A stretch of DNA of 64,000 nt from Pelodera strongyloides (GCA_036852015.1 JAANDG010000259.1:62001-126000), one strand, 5' to 3'; positions 12,101-23,397 are shown, numbered from the stretch's first letter. Numbers and translations are program-made. Notes: generated by a model not told the origin, from the sequence alone.

Positions 12101-12647
12101 CAACAAGTAATTACAAAATAAATCACTTACAAATCTTCGATAATCCGGCAAGAAGCAGCCATGTTGCTATCAGAAATGCAGTACTTACGTGCTCCCATTG
12201 GTTGCGGATAATCTGGAAACATTTTTTTAAATATTGTTTGTTTGTAAGATTGCTTTGTTTGTTTGTTTCTAAGATTGTTTGTTTGTTTGTAAGATTGCAT
12301 TGCTTGTTGTCTGTTCAAACAGCTGCCCAAACTTATGTATCGTATAGTCATTGAAACCGTATTATTTCCCGCGGTTTGGAACGTATGCGCGACAACTAGG
12401 ATACTACATTTTCATGGATTATATGACGAGAAAGGGGGTCTGATCTCTTCTGTGTGTTTTCGGAGCAAACTGGAATAGGGAATTTGTGTGTCCAGCATAC
12501 ATTTCACAAATCACGTGTCATACCGCTTTAATAATTTACCTCAAATCTCTTGGGTTGTTCGTCTATCGCTAAATGTTCTGAAGTATTGCTCGAGGCATAG
12601 ACAGTGCATATGAGGAAACAAACACACAGAAGGTTCCGGACCAACAT
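101..12647 (-). CDS. Na+/H+ exchanger, NHX/NHE (SLC9) family; C-terminus incomplete
   Basis: Membrane antiporter exchanging Na+ for H+. Exons, in translation order: 12540-12647, 12131-12212, 11726-11899, 11504-11596, 11025-11141, 10736-10815, 10212-10265, 10025-10125, 9702-9800, 5670-5781, 5419-5524, 5049-5104, 4598-4741. They join without a phase break into 442 residues. The N-terminus looks like a signal peptide ([18 protein letters not shown]). Family landmarks follow: [20 protein letters not shown], the [14 protein letters not shown] segment, [13 protein letters not shown] carrying the ion-binding Asn-Asp pair, and [14 protein letters not shown] with the conserved arginine. Two further pieces fit the post-membrane region of nematode NHX proteins: 1940-1989 ([16 protein letters not shown]) and 101-171 ([17 protein letters not shown]). 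The exon joining residue 442 to them was not settled. A candidate at 2524-2585 reads [18 protein letters not shown], but its phase does not fit. The rest of the tail lies left of base 1. The paralogue was not assigned. Confidence 0.93.
1123..1542 (+). mobile_element. Non-autonomous Helitron, 420 bp
   Basis: It starts with TC (TCTTATTATATAAAGGAGAA), inserted after A1122. It ends in a perfect GC-rich hairpin (GAAGAGCCC..GGGCTCTTC) followed by GAACGGCTGG and then T1543. That is the Helitron rule: 5' TC, 3' hairpin plus CTRR, A/T target. The same 5' end recurs at 7593 and 25607 and in reverse at 13916 and 54812. No Rep/helicase gene is present. It lies in an intron of the exchanger gene and carries the tRNA-like segment at 1232-1310. 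Confidence 0.75.
1232..1310 (-). pseudogene. tRNA-like sequence (anticodon loop would read GTG, His) inside a Helitron
   Basis: The minus strand has a D-arm (GCTC..TGGTAGAGC), an anticodon loop CTGTGAA, and a T-arm with TTCGAAC. The 7-bp acceptor halves do not pair well, the anticodon stem has a mismatch, and there is extra sequence between anticodon and T arms. It was probably picked up by the Helitron; function is unlikely. Confidence 0.4.
3147..3216. mobile_element. Fragment (right end) of the TTAA / GCGAAATACCGGCCGG MITE family
   Basis: It contains the family's internal phrase AATGCAGTTGTCCACGATGC followed by the right arm ACCGGCCGGTATTTCGCTTTAA. The left half is missing. Full-length relatives of about 180 bp are at 14834, 23109, 23820, 24313, 43830 and 47380. 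Confidence 0.65.
3231..3415 (+). repeat. Imperfect direct repeat of about 100 bp
   Basis: The phrase AAATAAGTCAGAAGAAAT occurs near 3250 and again near 3343. Each copy is followed by a related T-rich stretch (TTTTGTATTTTT / TTCTGTATTTTT). It lies in an intron of the exchanger gene and no coding role is seen. Confidence 0.55.
3730..4180. repeat. GC-rich repeat island
   Basis: The phrase GTGCGCGGCCTACAC occurs twice (near 3880 and 4090), each time followed by GGGCCCG/AGGCCCG and GGGCCGCC. A reverse-oriented GCCGCGCACCGGCC is at about 4157. A related block is at about 52510-52590. Open frames here are a by-product of the GC content and resemble no protein. Confidence 0.55.
5593..5652 (-). pseudogene. 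tRNA-like sequence in an exchanger intron
   Basis: The minus strand has an A-box-like GGTAGCGCAGAGGTAAAGGC, a loop containing CTCAT (as in a Met CAT anticodon), and a B-box-like GGGTTCAGTTCC. The stems pair poorly, so this is at best a tRNA-derived relic. Confidence 0.3.
6050..6310. mobile_element. Foldback MITE with GGGGTTTGCAAGTATGCC ends
   Basis: The left end GGGGTTTGCAAGTATGCC is matched in inverse by GGCATACTTGCAAACCCC at the right end. Further inverted matches lie inside the arms, around CTTGCAAGTATC/GATACTTGCAAGG. A relative with the same terminal idea is at 34722-34869. Confidence 0.7.
6312..6480. mobile_element. Left half of a CCGGCCGG-type MITE joined to another repeat
   Basis: The left arm (AAAGCGAACTACCGGTCGGTTTTTGAAAC) is followed by a different repeat beginning GGCCGGTTCCACCAACATTT. 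The same second repeat, in inverse orientation, abuts the right half of the same MITE family at 9410-9660. Confidence 0.5.
6796..6885 (-). pseudogene. tRNA-Leu/Ser-like sequence
   Basis: The minus strand has an A box in GTATGGCCGAGTGGTCTAAG and a B box in AAGTTCGATTCC, at type-II tRNA spacing. The anticodon stem is imperfect. It lies in an exchanger intron. Several similar degenerate copies in the window suggest tRNA-derived repeats rather than working genes. Confidence 0.4.
7593..9254 (+). mobile_element. Long non-autonomous Helitron, about 1.66 kb, with internal tandem repeats
   Basis: The 5' end TCTTATTATATAAAGTTG follows an A. The 3' end has the palindrome CGCCTCAGGCG, then GCGGTAGCCGACTGG and T. 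A (GTTT)n tract lies near 7617. From about 8200 to 9215 a unit of roughly 220-230 bp repeats four to five times. Marker phrases are GTTGCAGACAATTTAGGAG and TATAGCCCAGCGAAACATTG. No long ORF is present. It occupies the long intron between exchanger exons 9 and 10. Confidence 0.75.
9410..9660. mobile_element. Composite: repeat joined to the right half of a CCGGCCGG-type MITE
   Basis: The segment holds inverted copies of GGAAVTTCCGTGCGC and the phrase GAAATGTTGGTGGAACCGGCC (inverse of the repeat at 6352). MITE interior (ATGCAAATGAAATAAATT) follows, then a diverged right arm (GCGTTTGAAAGGCCGGCC). Confidence 0.5.
9673..9713 (-). repeat. 18-bp tandem duplication spanning the exon 9 donor site
   Basis: ACCTACGCAATAATCGAT is present at 9673-9690 and again at 9696-9713. 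The second copy covers the last 12 coding bases of exchanger exon 9 plus its donor (GC|GTAGGT in sense). The first copy is an exact spare of exon end and donor, 23 bp further into the intron. Confidence 0.8.
12360..12531. mobile_element. MITE with a CGCTTTAA end beside the exon 1 donor
   Basis: The right end reads TGTCATACCGCTTTAA, the terminal type of the 56418 and 63007 elements. The left end has GCGGTTTGGAACGTATGCG, similar to the arm at 44906. The right end lies about 8 bp from the donor of exchanger exon 1. Confidence 0.45.
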
Positions 12648-12675
12648 CTACAATACTAATACAGGTAAATATGTG
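12648..12675 (-). promoter_or_regulatory. Candidate trans-splice acceptor at the exchanger start
   Basis: On the minus strand two AGs (at 12656-12657 and 12648-12649) lie directly before the ATG at 12647, with a short pyrimidine/AT stretch before them. No upstream coding exon was found to pair with this acceptor. That is what a spliced-leader addition site looks like in nematodes. The tract is weaker than in the other genes here. Confidence 0.35.
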
Positions 12676-13198
12676 AGTAAAAAAAATAAGAACATATAGA
12701 TTCTACCAGATTTATTGTTTAATTATACCTTTCCCAGATATTACATATGAGAAATAAAAAATATATTTCATATTTCTTCTAATAAACTTATCAAAACTTA
12801 AAAGTAGACGAGTTTCAATAATACTTTTTACTAGATAATCATGCATACATAAATAAGAATAAAAAACATAAAGTAGAAATAATTTGTTTTATTAATTTAC
12901 ATGGAAATTATACATGGATGTATGTTTGCATGGATGGAAAACGAACTTTACAGACAAACTTGATGTTTACAGTTTACAGATATATTAGAAGATTATTAGC
13001 AAAAAAAACTACCTTTTACAAATCCAATATTGATCTTCAACTAATGAAAATCACACTTTGGCTATCATATTTCCCAAAAAAAAAATTTCATTTTGTAATT
13101 TATGACTTTCTACAAAAGAGAATGCTGCGATCGAATAATTAATTGCGCTACAAAACGTAGAAGGGAAACACATAAACTGCGTATCCTTTTCGGGGTAT
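12660..13198. other. AT-rich upstream flank of the exchanger
   Basis: Divergent upstream DNA of the exchanger gene. It is AT-rich with oligo-A/T runs. I see no exon chain, RNA gene or repeat boundary in it. Confidence 0.4.
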
Positions 13199-13378
13199 TT
13201 AAAGCGAAATAACAGCTGGTTTTTGAAACGCATCTCAAATAACATCTCACCAAGTAACTGTATTTTATGCTAAGTGGGGTCGAATTGGAGTCGAATTTTT
13301 ATTCTAATAATGCTCGATTGCATGCAATGTACGGAAATGGAGTTATTTTTTCAAAAACCGGCCCTTATTTCGCTTTAA
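13199..13378. mobile_element. MITE, TTAAAGCGAAAT family, about 180 bp
   Basis: It is bounded by TTAA on both sides. The left arm is TTAAAGCGAAATAACAGC and the right arm AACCGGCCCTTATTTCGCTTTAA. The left arm has diverged from the CCGGCCGG consensus of the other members. Confidence 0.7.
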
Positions 13379-13678
13379 CGAACAATAAGCATTCCAAGCA
13401 AAATTTAGCACAAAAAATAAAATGATATTATTTCACAGGCCGCTGGACAAAACGGTATCAAACATCCGAACATTGCCATAGTACATGTAAATTGAAAAGT
13501 TGAACTCTCTGAATATATTTCCCGTTTCATGTGAAATTTTAGGGAAGTATGCTCGGATCGTAATATTTTCCTTTCAGAATTTGCATATTGCGACTCACTC
13601 AGCGAGTGAACTAGAGAATTTTTTGTTTTCGCAACAGTTGTGTTCGATAAGTTACCTGTCAAAAGAATTATTAAACTA

Positions 13679-13916
13679 CCAGTCGGCGCACGCCGCCTGA
13701 GGCAACTTACATGGAAATATGATTGGTTTAGTATGGACATACTCATATACAAAGCTTCAAACGTATCATAAGAACTTCACATAATAGGAAACAATAGCAT
13801 ACGCATACTTCGATATTGAGCTGCGAAACTCTTTTATACCCGAACGCGAAATTTGCATTTCCGTAACGCACATCCGTATGCAAATTAGGCTACAGTTACT
13901 CTTTTATATAATAAGA
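13679..13916 (-). mobile_element. Non-autonomous Helitron, 238 bp, reverse orientation
   Basis: In plus orientation it begins CCAGTCGGCGCACGCCGCCT after an A. It ends CTTTTATATAATAAGA before T. Read in reverse it has a 5' TC, a 3' hairpin and CTGG. It is nearly identical to the copies at 50083 and 54576. Confidence 0.8.
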
Positions 13917-14833
13917 TTTTTAGTAATCATAATTAATATGCTCCGCACTCCAGAGAAACACGAGGTTTTCCTAACGTTTCATTATTTGTCACATGGCATG
14001 AAACAAACCAGAAGCAGAAGACATCATTTCACTGTGTTTCACAATCCAACCAAAAAGTTTTTGTATATTGCTAAAATTGTTGCCGATGAACTTCGATTAC
14101 AATAAGAGGTACCCATCACACAAGTTTTGTGAATTTTATAAAGCAACTAATTTGAAGTTCTCCAATAATAAATGAACAAAAGATTTCCTCATAGAAAGCT
14201 CCTTTCTTCAAGGTTAGGCTCAGTGTTGTTTAGAGCTTGTTCTGAAGCGGTCCTCAATTGAGTAGACGACGAGTTCCAGATGACGATTTTTGAATTTGTT
14301 TTCGTAAGAGGTCGAGAAGGATCTATATTGGTCGGCAGGTCTGTTTTTACTATACAAAAACTGTTGTAATCCGTTTAACTTTGTTTCTGGTCTAGTCACC
14401 AAATACATCGAATACTGCAAACCCAATAATAATGACCGTAACGTGTTACTAAGGCTTACGGTACATTGACAAGTTTGTTTTCAATTGCTTTCCCCCATTG
14501 TACTAAAACACATTTTCCAGATTGTGTAGTGTACCGCTGGACGCCGTTAGCCACACCTTAGCATCGGATAAAGGAAATGAAATACCGGTTCTAACTCGTT
14601 CGTTCCTTGTTCGTTATCCTTTCTTATGGTGTCCGGTAACATTGACGATACATTGGCATTAGCGTTTTATCACTCGGCTATGGCTTTGGCTTCGGTAACA
14701 AAGAAAATGCGAAAAGCAGCTTTCGCTTTTGCTTTTCGCTAACGCGAGTTCACTAATGAGACATATCAGTGTAAAGCAGAACACGGCCATTATTCCACTG
14801 CTTACCATTACTCATGTTTACGATTTAATCTTA
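13917..14833. other. No gene recognised
   Basis: Open frames at 13878-14105 (plus) and 14220-14426 (minus) are hydrophilic and unlike anything I know. An acceptor-like TTTTCCAG at 14518 is followed by about 70 open bases. None of it links into a gene. Confidence 0.3.
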
Positions 14834-15015
14834 TTAAAGTGAAATACCGGCCGGTTTTTGAAACGCATTGTGTACTCTGCTTTCTTATTCAGCATATGCA
14901 AATGAGCAAAAATTAGAATAAAAACTAGACCCCAATTAGACCCCACTTTGCATAAATGCACAGGAATGCAAGTACCTAAGATGCGTTTCAAAAACCGGCC
15001 GGTATTTGGCTTTAA
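14834..15015. mobile_element. MITE, TTAA / CCGGCCGG family, about 180 bp
   Basis: The left arm TTAAAGTGAAATACCGGCCG and the right arm CCGGCCGGTATTTGGCTTTAA are inverse copies, with TTAA at both outer ends. The AT-rich core matches the other members (AAATGAGCAAAAATTAGAAT). Confidence 0.85.
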
Positions 15016-18000
15016 ATAAAAATATCAAGTATCAAATTCTATAAATGGAGATAATCACTGCATCCAATAGCACACAAATGAATAATTTTGCAATGACTGC
15101 AGAGTTAGCTTGCGTGCATGTTTGTTTGTTTGTATGTATGTTTGTGTATTGTTATGTCTATGTCAGTGGGTGTAAAATAAAAAAAATTACATGGCTCCCC
15201 CTTACCCTGATCGATTAACCCTCCCCCACCCCTTAGAAACTCGGGTCACTTTTCCGCGTGTCTGCCCCTTTAATTCTTCCGTATCCGCTTTCTTAGTCTG
15301 ACATTGATATCCTATCCGGACGCGGACGCGGACCCGGCTCTGCCCCCCGTTGTCTCGACATGTGTTCGAAATCGCCACACACATTGTTTGCGTACACTCC
15401 GGCGACTCCCGGGCCTGGGGCGCGCTCCCGGGCGGATTTCGGTTTTCGACCGCCCTCTAGTCCGCTAATCCGCGCGCGCAATAGTTTCCGCACCCGTATA
15501 CAAACACACACACAAATGACAGCTTTTTGGATGTCATTCTTGGTTGGAGCCACATTTCCTCAAAAAATGAGCAAAATCGGGTCACTGGTGTTTATTGAAA
15601 TAAATGAACAAAGTTTGTCGATTTGTTTCTTTGTTTGTTAGAATTCACGTTACATTATGATGCCGACAAAGAAGGCTATTTTCTTTTGTTTATTGTATAT
15701 ATCTTGTTTCACAGTTCATTTACATAGCTTTTGGTTTTGTGTAATTTGTGTACTCAATAAACCATTGTTGCACTCTTTTATTTTTCCAAGCATCTCTGTG
15801 TCTATGTTTGCATTTTACAATTTTAATGTACACATTCATACCAAGATCGTTTGTCTACTTTCTACTATTATTCATGTATATTACTAATTGTAAATAATCA
15901 TTATGATGTGCCTCCCACTGTCAAGAGAGTTACACTTCAGCGCTAAAGGTTACCGTAATCAAATACCAATTTGACCTCACCTTTTCTGTTCTTATGCTAA
16001 TCAGCGATATGCAACGCCATCCTTCGGGATCTTCGTTTGAAATAATAATAGAACATGCCTTTGTTCTCGCTTGGGTCTAACGCTATCTTCTTGGGATTTA
16101 CCCTGGGTTGCTGGTTTCCTTGTGTCTAGTCTGAATCCACCAAATGTGACCATTGTCAAGCAAAGGCGTAACTGTTCCCCCCGAAGAACATGCTATTTGC
16201 TCCCGGCTGTTTCCCGCTAGGCTCCTTGTTCCAGGGCGCTTATCCCCGGCTTTTCCCGCTCTAATCTTCCCCTTCGGAAGGCCCCCGTTCACACCCTCGT
16301 TTCCTTGAGAAGAAGCCACAAGAAGCAATTTTTTCGGAAAATTTCTTTTCTGCCAATTTCAGAATCGTTATTTTTTGTCTATGCTAACAAGAAGCTAAGT
16401 GTACCTCAATCCTAGCGTTGCTACTTATGAAAGCATTAATCAGCAAATGTTATTGTCTACAAATACTGCTACAGTCTAGTGTTTCAATTAAAAGACCGCG
16501 CATCATATGTGTATCTCCTTTATTTACAAAATATTTATTTTTCCCTTTCTTTTATAATCGGGCTGCCTCCTGGATATAGTGAGAAGAAATACTTTTCCGT
16601 ATCGTCCTACTATATGATAGTTTCCATAAAATTTTAAATATTAAAGGACTTAAGGTATTTCACTTGCACTAGGCCTGGTTAGTCCTGCAATCCCCCTTTG
16701 TATAGTGGTGTTCTCCCCCTTGTGTCGCCCCTTTTTCCACCCCTAAAATAAGAAACACAACCGAGGCTAGCCCGCTCGACCGCCCAGCTTCTTTACAAGA
16801 TTTTCTACTTATTTAGGGAATCTTTTTACCGTCAAAATGAGCGCAAAGCTCATTCGTGCTGGTTTATAGCTTTCCTAGCACATCATACTAAAATCTTATA
16901 TTGCCAATGTTACACCTAATAATTTACAGTAATTAGAAGATCAGGGTCACTTCACAGTTTTCGTATTTCAAGTCTAACACTTTTTGTCCGTGATTGCTCA
17001 TTGCTGTATAAACTATAATAAGCGGCCACAAAATCAGCATATGTTTACATTTTATATTGTTTCAATTAACTATTTATATTGCATCAATTGCTATCAGATC
17101 GATTGTTTAAAAATATTTTTTAGTTATATTTCGTTGACGACGTCCTAAAATAAGGTATAAATAAAGGATGGCAATTCTTCAGAATTGAAAACCCCTGGTT
17201 TGTGTTATGGCAAGTTGTTTTGGGCACTTTGTCACCACTTGCACCCACTTACACGTATATATCGTCATTTGTAGACATTCGAATGTTTATTTGTGCATAA
17301 CCGCAGCGTAACAGATCCGGTCCCAGTGCATGCGCTAGTGTTTTGCTGCATTCACGCGGGCCAGCTCTAATGCCAATATGGCACCGTGCTTTTTCCTGGT
17401 GCACCGAGCTGGGTACCGTTAGAGCACCGTGCTTTTCCTGTTTCAGCTGTTATTTGCAGTTTTACTGGTCAATCAATATAGGTCAGATGAATTGCTTGCT
17501 TATTGTAGCTTTAGTCTATAATCGTAGTCTACCATTCAGAGTAACTTTCAAACTAATTTGCATATTGAAATTGGTTCTCAAATGAAAGCGGCTTAGTGCC
17601 CAAGATTAGGATTTCCCGAATTAGGATTATGTGTAACATCCAAATTAGTATGGGGCGGTAAAGAGAGAGAGGGAGAGAGAGACAGAGAGAGAGGACGAGA
17701 AGTGGTAGATAAAAATACATAGCGTAGTTAAACTACAACTTTACGAGACCTTGTAAACAATAGTATAGAACATAGAGCAATCATCCCGCCAATTTTTCTC
17801 GCTTACTCATTTCTTTTTAACATTCGGTTACCAGTAAATGCTGTTGCTAAGGTTTCAGCGTGTTTCGAACTTCTTACCTATTTCATCCTATTGGCGCTCG
17901 CTAGCCACTACACCATATGCAAACATGATTGTATCCATCTTGCATAATATGGGGGTTGTTTTGTATCTTTTTGTGTTTTTCTTTCCCTTTTCTACCCGTG

Positions 18001-18960
18001 ACAAGTCCAATAAATGTCACAATTAACATGTCAGGAACAAGCAGCGAAAGCTCACTTTTTAACCACTTTCCCCCGAATTCTACATGGACAATTACTATGA
18101 AATGTCGGTTTGTGCTTTATGTTCTAAGGCTTCGCCATAGCCATAGCGTCTAGAAGTTTTGGCCGTTAGCTCCACTAATGTCATCAATCATGTAACATAA
18201 CACTGAGGAAACTTGGCCGGGGGGCGGCGCGCCCCCGGCCCCACGTCACGGGGCCGCGCACCCCCCGCGCGCCTCTCGCCCGTGTCTGGCCCATTGGTCT
18301 GGGAAAGTCTCCACCACCGAACACCGTGGGGCGGCTGGTGCGCCAGGAGCGCGCCACAGGCGCGCGAGGACACGTACAATGGAAACTGCAAGATACTCAG
18401 TGAAGGGGCATTTATTTACTACTACGCAGCGAAGCCGCGCACTTGTGTTTTTCAACACTTGTGCTCCGACAAACTGAGTGTTGTCTTATCCAAAAGTTGT
18501 TGTAATTTTATGTTGTTCCACTTCAATTTATGTTGTTCCACTTCAATTTAAACTATTGTCTTATTTAGTAAGTTTGTTGTCACTATTCTTGTTAATCATG
18601 TACTAACTAACGGTTATAGTAAAAATGTGTTTATAGGCAGTTTAGTTTGCATAAAGTATTCATATATTCGATAATTGTTTGCGGCATAATCTAAAGGCTG
18701 CTATCATACCGTAATCGCTTTAGAATAGTGCACAATACGCGCACTTTCGCATTACTTCTCTTCGTTTTCGCCACTATTTTTCTACTCCATCCTTTTTGCT
18801 TTGGTCTTCATTTTCTATTATGTTCCTTATTGTAAGACATCTCTTAGCCCTGTTTGTCTCGATAAAGCTCCTTTTGACCTTTTCTTCGTTGTAGTTGAAA
18901 ATAATTGAAAATTTCTTAACTTAAAATGTATCAAATATAAAATGAAACGTCTCTATATTT
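15016..18960. other. Gene-poor stretch with GC islands and simple repeats
   Basis: It holds a GC-rich patch at about 15200-15500 and a (GA)n run at about 17660-17697. A dense GC island lies at about 18210-18375. A 20-bp tandem duplication (TGTTGTTCCACTTCAATTTA) is at about 18510-18550. No exon chain with nematode splice sites was found. Confidence 0.4.
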
Positions 18961-18969
18961 ACAGGGTTA

Positions 18970-20071
18970 ATGGCGGACCCAAAGGCCATCGTGCGTGATA
19001 GCAACTGTATGGTCAGCTCAGGATGAGGCCAACTGTATGTCGTCTATATTTTTATCAAGTATCTTGATTAGTTTTTTTAAGAGTATTCAAGATTCACCGT
19101 TTAGTAAGTTGTTTGAACCTATGTATTGAATACAAAATGTATTGTAAATATCGGAGGCGTTGATGTGGAAATATGGAGATGTGGATGTTTATTTGTATTA
19201 GTAGGCACATAATGTTGAATCTTAAATGAAACTTTTATTTTGTTTAGACGACAACCGATGGTAATTGTACCGGCGCAAACGCAGACAATGTTCCCGACGA
19301 TACGGTACAAGATTAATAAAAAATAAGGTAAGAACGTATCTTAACTATAAACATTTTTCATGTTTATTTTCTGTCCAGGGTTTTGTGGTTATCATTGTTT
19401 TTGTATACTAGTTACTTATATGTGCATTGTTTATCTTATGGATCATTCGATCATTGTCTTCGTACGTTAGTGCATCTCTTCGATTACGCATCCATGTTGC
19501 ATTTCTTGCTTGTAAAAAGTTAAAAAGTGATAGGTGATTTTTGCAGGCTTCCGAGTCTTACGGCGGACTTTGGACATCGTGCGGTACTCCACATGTGGGA
19601 CAAAGAACTATAGGGCAACTCCGGGACTCCGGCCACTTGAACACATCATCTAGGCAGGTATGGTTAATATTTTGTTTCTATGTGTTTTGCCTCCAAGTCA
19701 TTTATAGTTGTGCAGTGCTCCCTACCTCCCGTGGGACGTGAAAGAAAGAGTGATTACGCGAATCAAGGATACGAAAAGACAAATTTACCCAACTGGGGTG
19801 GCTCCCATTCCATTCCATTCAAACGGCATACGACCAGCTCATTACCCATAATTTAGAATATCGCGGCCGCTTGTTAAGATTTCGCATTTAATTGAATTAG
19901 TTTAGGGTTACACTTACGCTATTGATACTTGTGTGTTTTTCGTTATCAATGCCATATCTAATTTTTAACTTCTTCTTATTTCAGTTGACCGGTGTATCGA
20001 TGTCGGTAACGTGTCGGCTTTATTGCTACGCAGGGAAGGTAGCTGCATGGAGGGCGTACGAAACACCGTGA
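18970..20071 (+). CDS. Candidate four-exon small protein gene, unrecognised
   Basis: Candidate exons are 18970-19011, 19248-19304, 19547-19657 and 19985-20071. All are phase 0 with nematode-type acceptors (TATTTACAG, TTTGTTTAG, TTTTTGCAG, TTATTTCAG). Together they give 98 residues. The ATG is 5 bp after a TTTACAG acceptor with no upstream exon, as expected for trans-splicing. Exon 3 has one open frame only (ASESYGGLWTSCGTPHVG). In exon 4 another frame stays open longer, to 20112 (DRCIDVGNVSALLLRREG), so the ending is uncertain. No family is recognised and no signal peptide or membrane segment is seen. It could instead be a non-coding spliced RNA or part of a larger gene. Confidence 0.35.
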
Positions 20072-20112
20072 AGATGTTTCTTATCACGGAGGGGAAGATA
20101 TCAAATGGATAG

Positions 20113-23108
20113 ATACCCTAAGATGAACCTTAGTAAGCTTAGTGTTACTATGTTTGGCATACTGTATTAAATGTAGCTCGTTACTTTATTAAAAAATTAG
20201 CTGTGTAACGCTGCCCATTTCCGTTTATGTTTTAACTGAACGTCAGCATATAGAATGATTATTTTTTGTAATATATATACCTCTACTCTTATTGTAGTTG
20301 TATCTACTTTTTGTTTTGGATTTTTACACCCCCGCAACTCCATTATCATAGCATTATATCGTAATATTTACCAGTAGAATTTTAACTGTCACTATCATTA
20401 TTTTGTACTTACAATTGGGTTGCCTATCCACTTTTTGTTGCGTATTCTTAGTTATTAACTTACCAAAATTCTCCCAGATGTATCACTAATATCGTTATTA
20501 TCGTTTTGTGCTGTGAGTGAAGTAAAGAGTAAAGTTATTCTGTATATTTGTTGTTTGTTGATTACTGTGTGGATTTACCGTTTTAGTGTATTATTTAATA
20601 TGGAATGGAAAGGGGGTGGGACATTTCACGCCCATTTTCCCACGGTCCGCGCGCTCCCGGCGCACCTACGGCCCACTTTTTGAAGCGGGGCCGCGCGCTC
20701 CGGGCCCCGTTTTGGTGGCGCAGCCCTGCCTGGGCCCCGCACATTTCAGCGCGCCGCCCCGCGACTTTTAGCGCGCCGCCCCGCACCCAAAGTTTCACGT
20801 TGTACCACCACTTTTCGAATATTTTTTTCTAATGTAGTTTAATATGATTTGTTTGCTTATTGTTTAAGAAAATTATATTTGTGAGCTTTGGCTCAAATGT
20901 TATAATGACACTACCGAGCTCCTTTTTTAGTGAAAGACTGTATATTCCACATATACTATCACTGTAGGCCATCTCTAAACTAAACGCGTCTTTTACTAAC
21001 GTCTGCTAAACAAAAACTAGAAATTGTATAGTGACTATGCTTACAAACTAGAAATGTATTCTTATTCTTATTATATTTTATTTTATTTTTATTCTCTGTG
21101 ATTTTATTATTCCATTTTTTTAGCACAATTCTTTGTTTTATTCATAAGAATATTATATTTTTTAGTTTCATTGGCGTTGAGATAGCTATACAGTGAGATT
21201 TTCCTCGGAACAATAATTTATATATTTTTAAAAATTCGTCTGTCTTGATGTTTGTATGCATTTTAGTTGCATTCGAGTGGCAAAACTCGACGGAATTGTT
21301 TAGCAAACAACATGAATTCCACCATAGAATACATATGGTACAGAGAACAAAATACACCATTTTTCGAAAACCATTTCAAAAATCATTAGGACTATTATAG
21401 TTATTTTAAACACTTTATTAGCATAAGCACACGCCCATATGGGTGGAAATCAATAGAAGTACCAATAAAGAGCATAATTATAGTTTTCCATAAATATATT
21501 TTGGTTCGCAATACATGCACAACATGCACTTCATTTTGCTCTTTTACTTACGATGTCACATTGCGTTTTTATGTAACAACTTTTTGTTGCTTTATTAGTA
21601 TTATTCTACGTTAATTTACGTTCTAAAATGCACATTTACAAATCGAACATAGATAGTTCTAATTTCTACAAATAAAAAATATTTTCCCTTGCAAAAAATG
21701 TTCGGCCTAACACGGAAACTAGTTTCTATACAGGAATTATGGGTTACATTTATATACGGTTGTTATAGCTTATAGCATAGTCGTATGTGCTAGTAATTGG
21801 TCACATACCGTTAACATACCTAACGTTATGGTGCTGCCATATTACAACTTTATAGCGTAGTATTCCTAACAAGGACTAATATAAAATAGGCACTTCTGGT
21901 AAATGGAGAAATCTTCCAGTTGTTTTTCAAATCTCTACGCCTATACTGTGATACTTTATATTATTTATTTTGTGCATAATTTCTATGTTACATGTTACAT
22001 GCATAAGTTTTCCATGCATAATAATAGGCCATTAGAAATCAAGGAAAATTGGGTATAATTATTATTATTTTACCTTGTTCTATACACTTTTTAGTTCTAA
22101 TTATTTGTTGCCCTTGCTCTAAGTTTTTTCCCCATATCCGGAAAATATCCGTTTTCTAACTCAGATGTCCAATGTGCAATATCTACGTGCAAATTAACTT
22201 AGGCAGAGGAGACCCAGCTCGCTAGGTTTGGTCACAACAAATATTTTCCTAAATATCTATCCTCATAAACTCATAACTTACAAATGAAATAAAATAAAAT
22301 CTAAATAAAGTAGAAATATAACTATACTTTTTCTTGCATGAAACTCTTTTTATGTAACTCATTTTTTTCCGTGGGCTCTATGTCTATGACATGCAAATTT
22401 TCTAACACCTTATACTCTACAGATTACCCATGGGTTCGGCGTTACCCATGGATTCGGCGTTGGTCCATATATGTTATTTGCCTATGAACTTATATGTATG
22501 TACTCATGCACGCCGTGTATGGAGCTTGCGTTTTCTTTGTACCCTATACGTATACGGGGTACAATACCCTTTCTTGCGGCGGTATATATTTGCATACCAT
22601 GCTAAGCTTCTTCACACATTTTGAGGTTTTCTCGGTAGATTCCGAGCTCTAAACATGAAGTGCATAAAACACACTTTACTTTATAATATGTACACAGTTT
22701 TCATTTTCAATAAAACAGTTATTTTTTTGTTACTCAAAATATGTTGAAAACTTTTGTGTTCACGTTATTTTTTCGTTTTATCCATAAATTCGCATACATC
22801 GAGAGCACTTTTGTGAATTTAAAGCAAGAACAAAATCTTAACACTATCCCCTTGAAGGTATGAGCGCACTTTTATGTTTTTCCTTTTCATGCTCGTCCAC
22901 TTACATCTTTTGTACTTTTTTGTAGATCAAAACGCCTTTTTGTAGATCAAAAATGCCCGTCATCGAACACTCTCAATTATAAGACACTTGCGCAAAAAAA
23001 GCCATAGCGGTGGTGCACTGGCTAAGGGAAGTATTTGGAAACTTTGGCGTCACAAAAACTAGTATATGACTTGACGTGCAAACAGTTATGGTTTGCAATT
23101 CCGTGATT
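20113..23108. other. Gene-poor AT-rich stretch with one GC island
   Basis: A GC island at about 20640-20790 carries the repeated phrase GCGCGCCGCCCCGC. Small tandem duplications occur at about 22430-22465 (ACCCATGGRTTCGGCGTT) and about 22918-22950. The rest is AT-rich. The minus ORF at 21142-21360 is too AT-biased to support. Confidence 0.4.
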
Positions 23109-23293
23109 TTAAAGCGAAATACCGGCAGGTTTTTGCAACGTATCGAGTACACCAACATTATTATGCGTCATATACAAATGAGCTTGATTTAGCATAAAAA
23201 TAGACCCCAATTCGACCCCAATTCGCATAATAAAAAAATAAGAATGCAGTTGTCCACGATGCGTTTCAAAAACCATCCGGTATTTCGCTTTAA
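23109..23293. mobile_element. MITE, TTAA / CCGGCCGG family
   Basis: TTAAAGCGAAATACCGGCAGG at the left is matched in inverse by ATCCGGTATTTCGCTTTAA at the right. The core is shared with the copy at 24313, including a duplicated AATTCGACCCCAATTCG phrase. Confidence 0.85.
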
Positions 23294-23397
23294 ATTTATT
23301 GTTATTCGCTGCTGAAAAATTCTAGACCCATTTGCTCAACAAATAAACGTTTTATCTTTTTTGATAATATTACTTCCATTTTGTCCATAATTGAACG

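Noticed and set aside
15293..15553. Arg/Gly/Pro-rich ORFs on both strands in a GC patch
   Set aside because: They are open because of GC content, have no splice support, and both strands are open equally.
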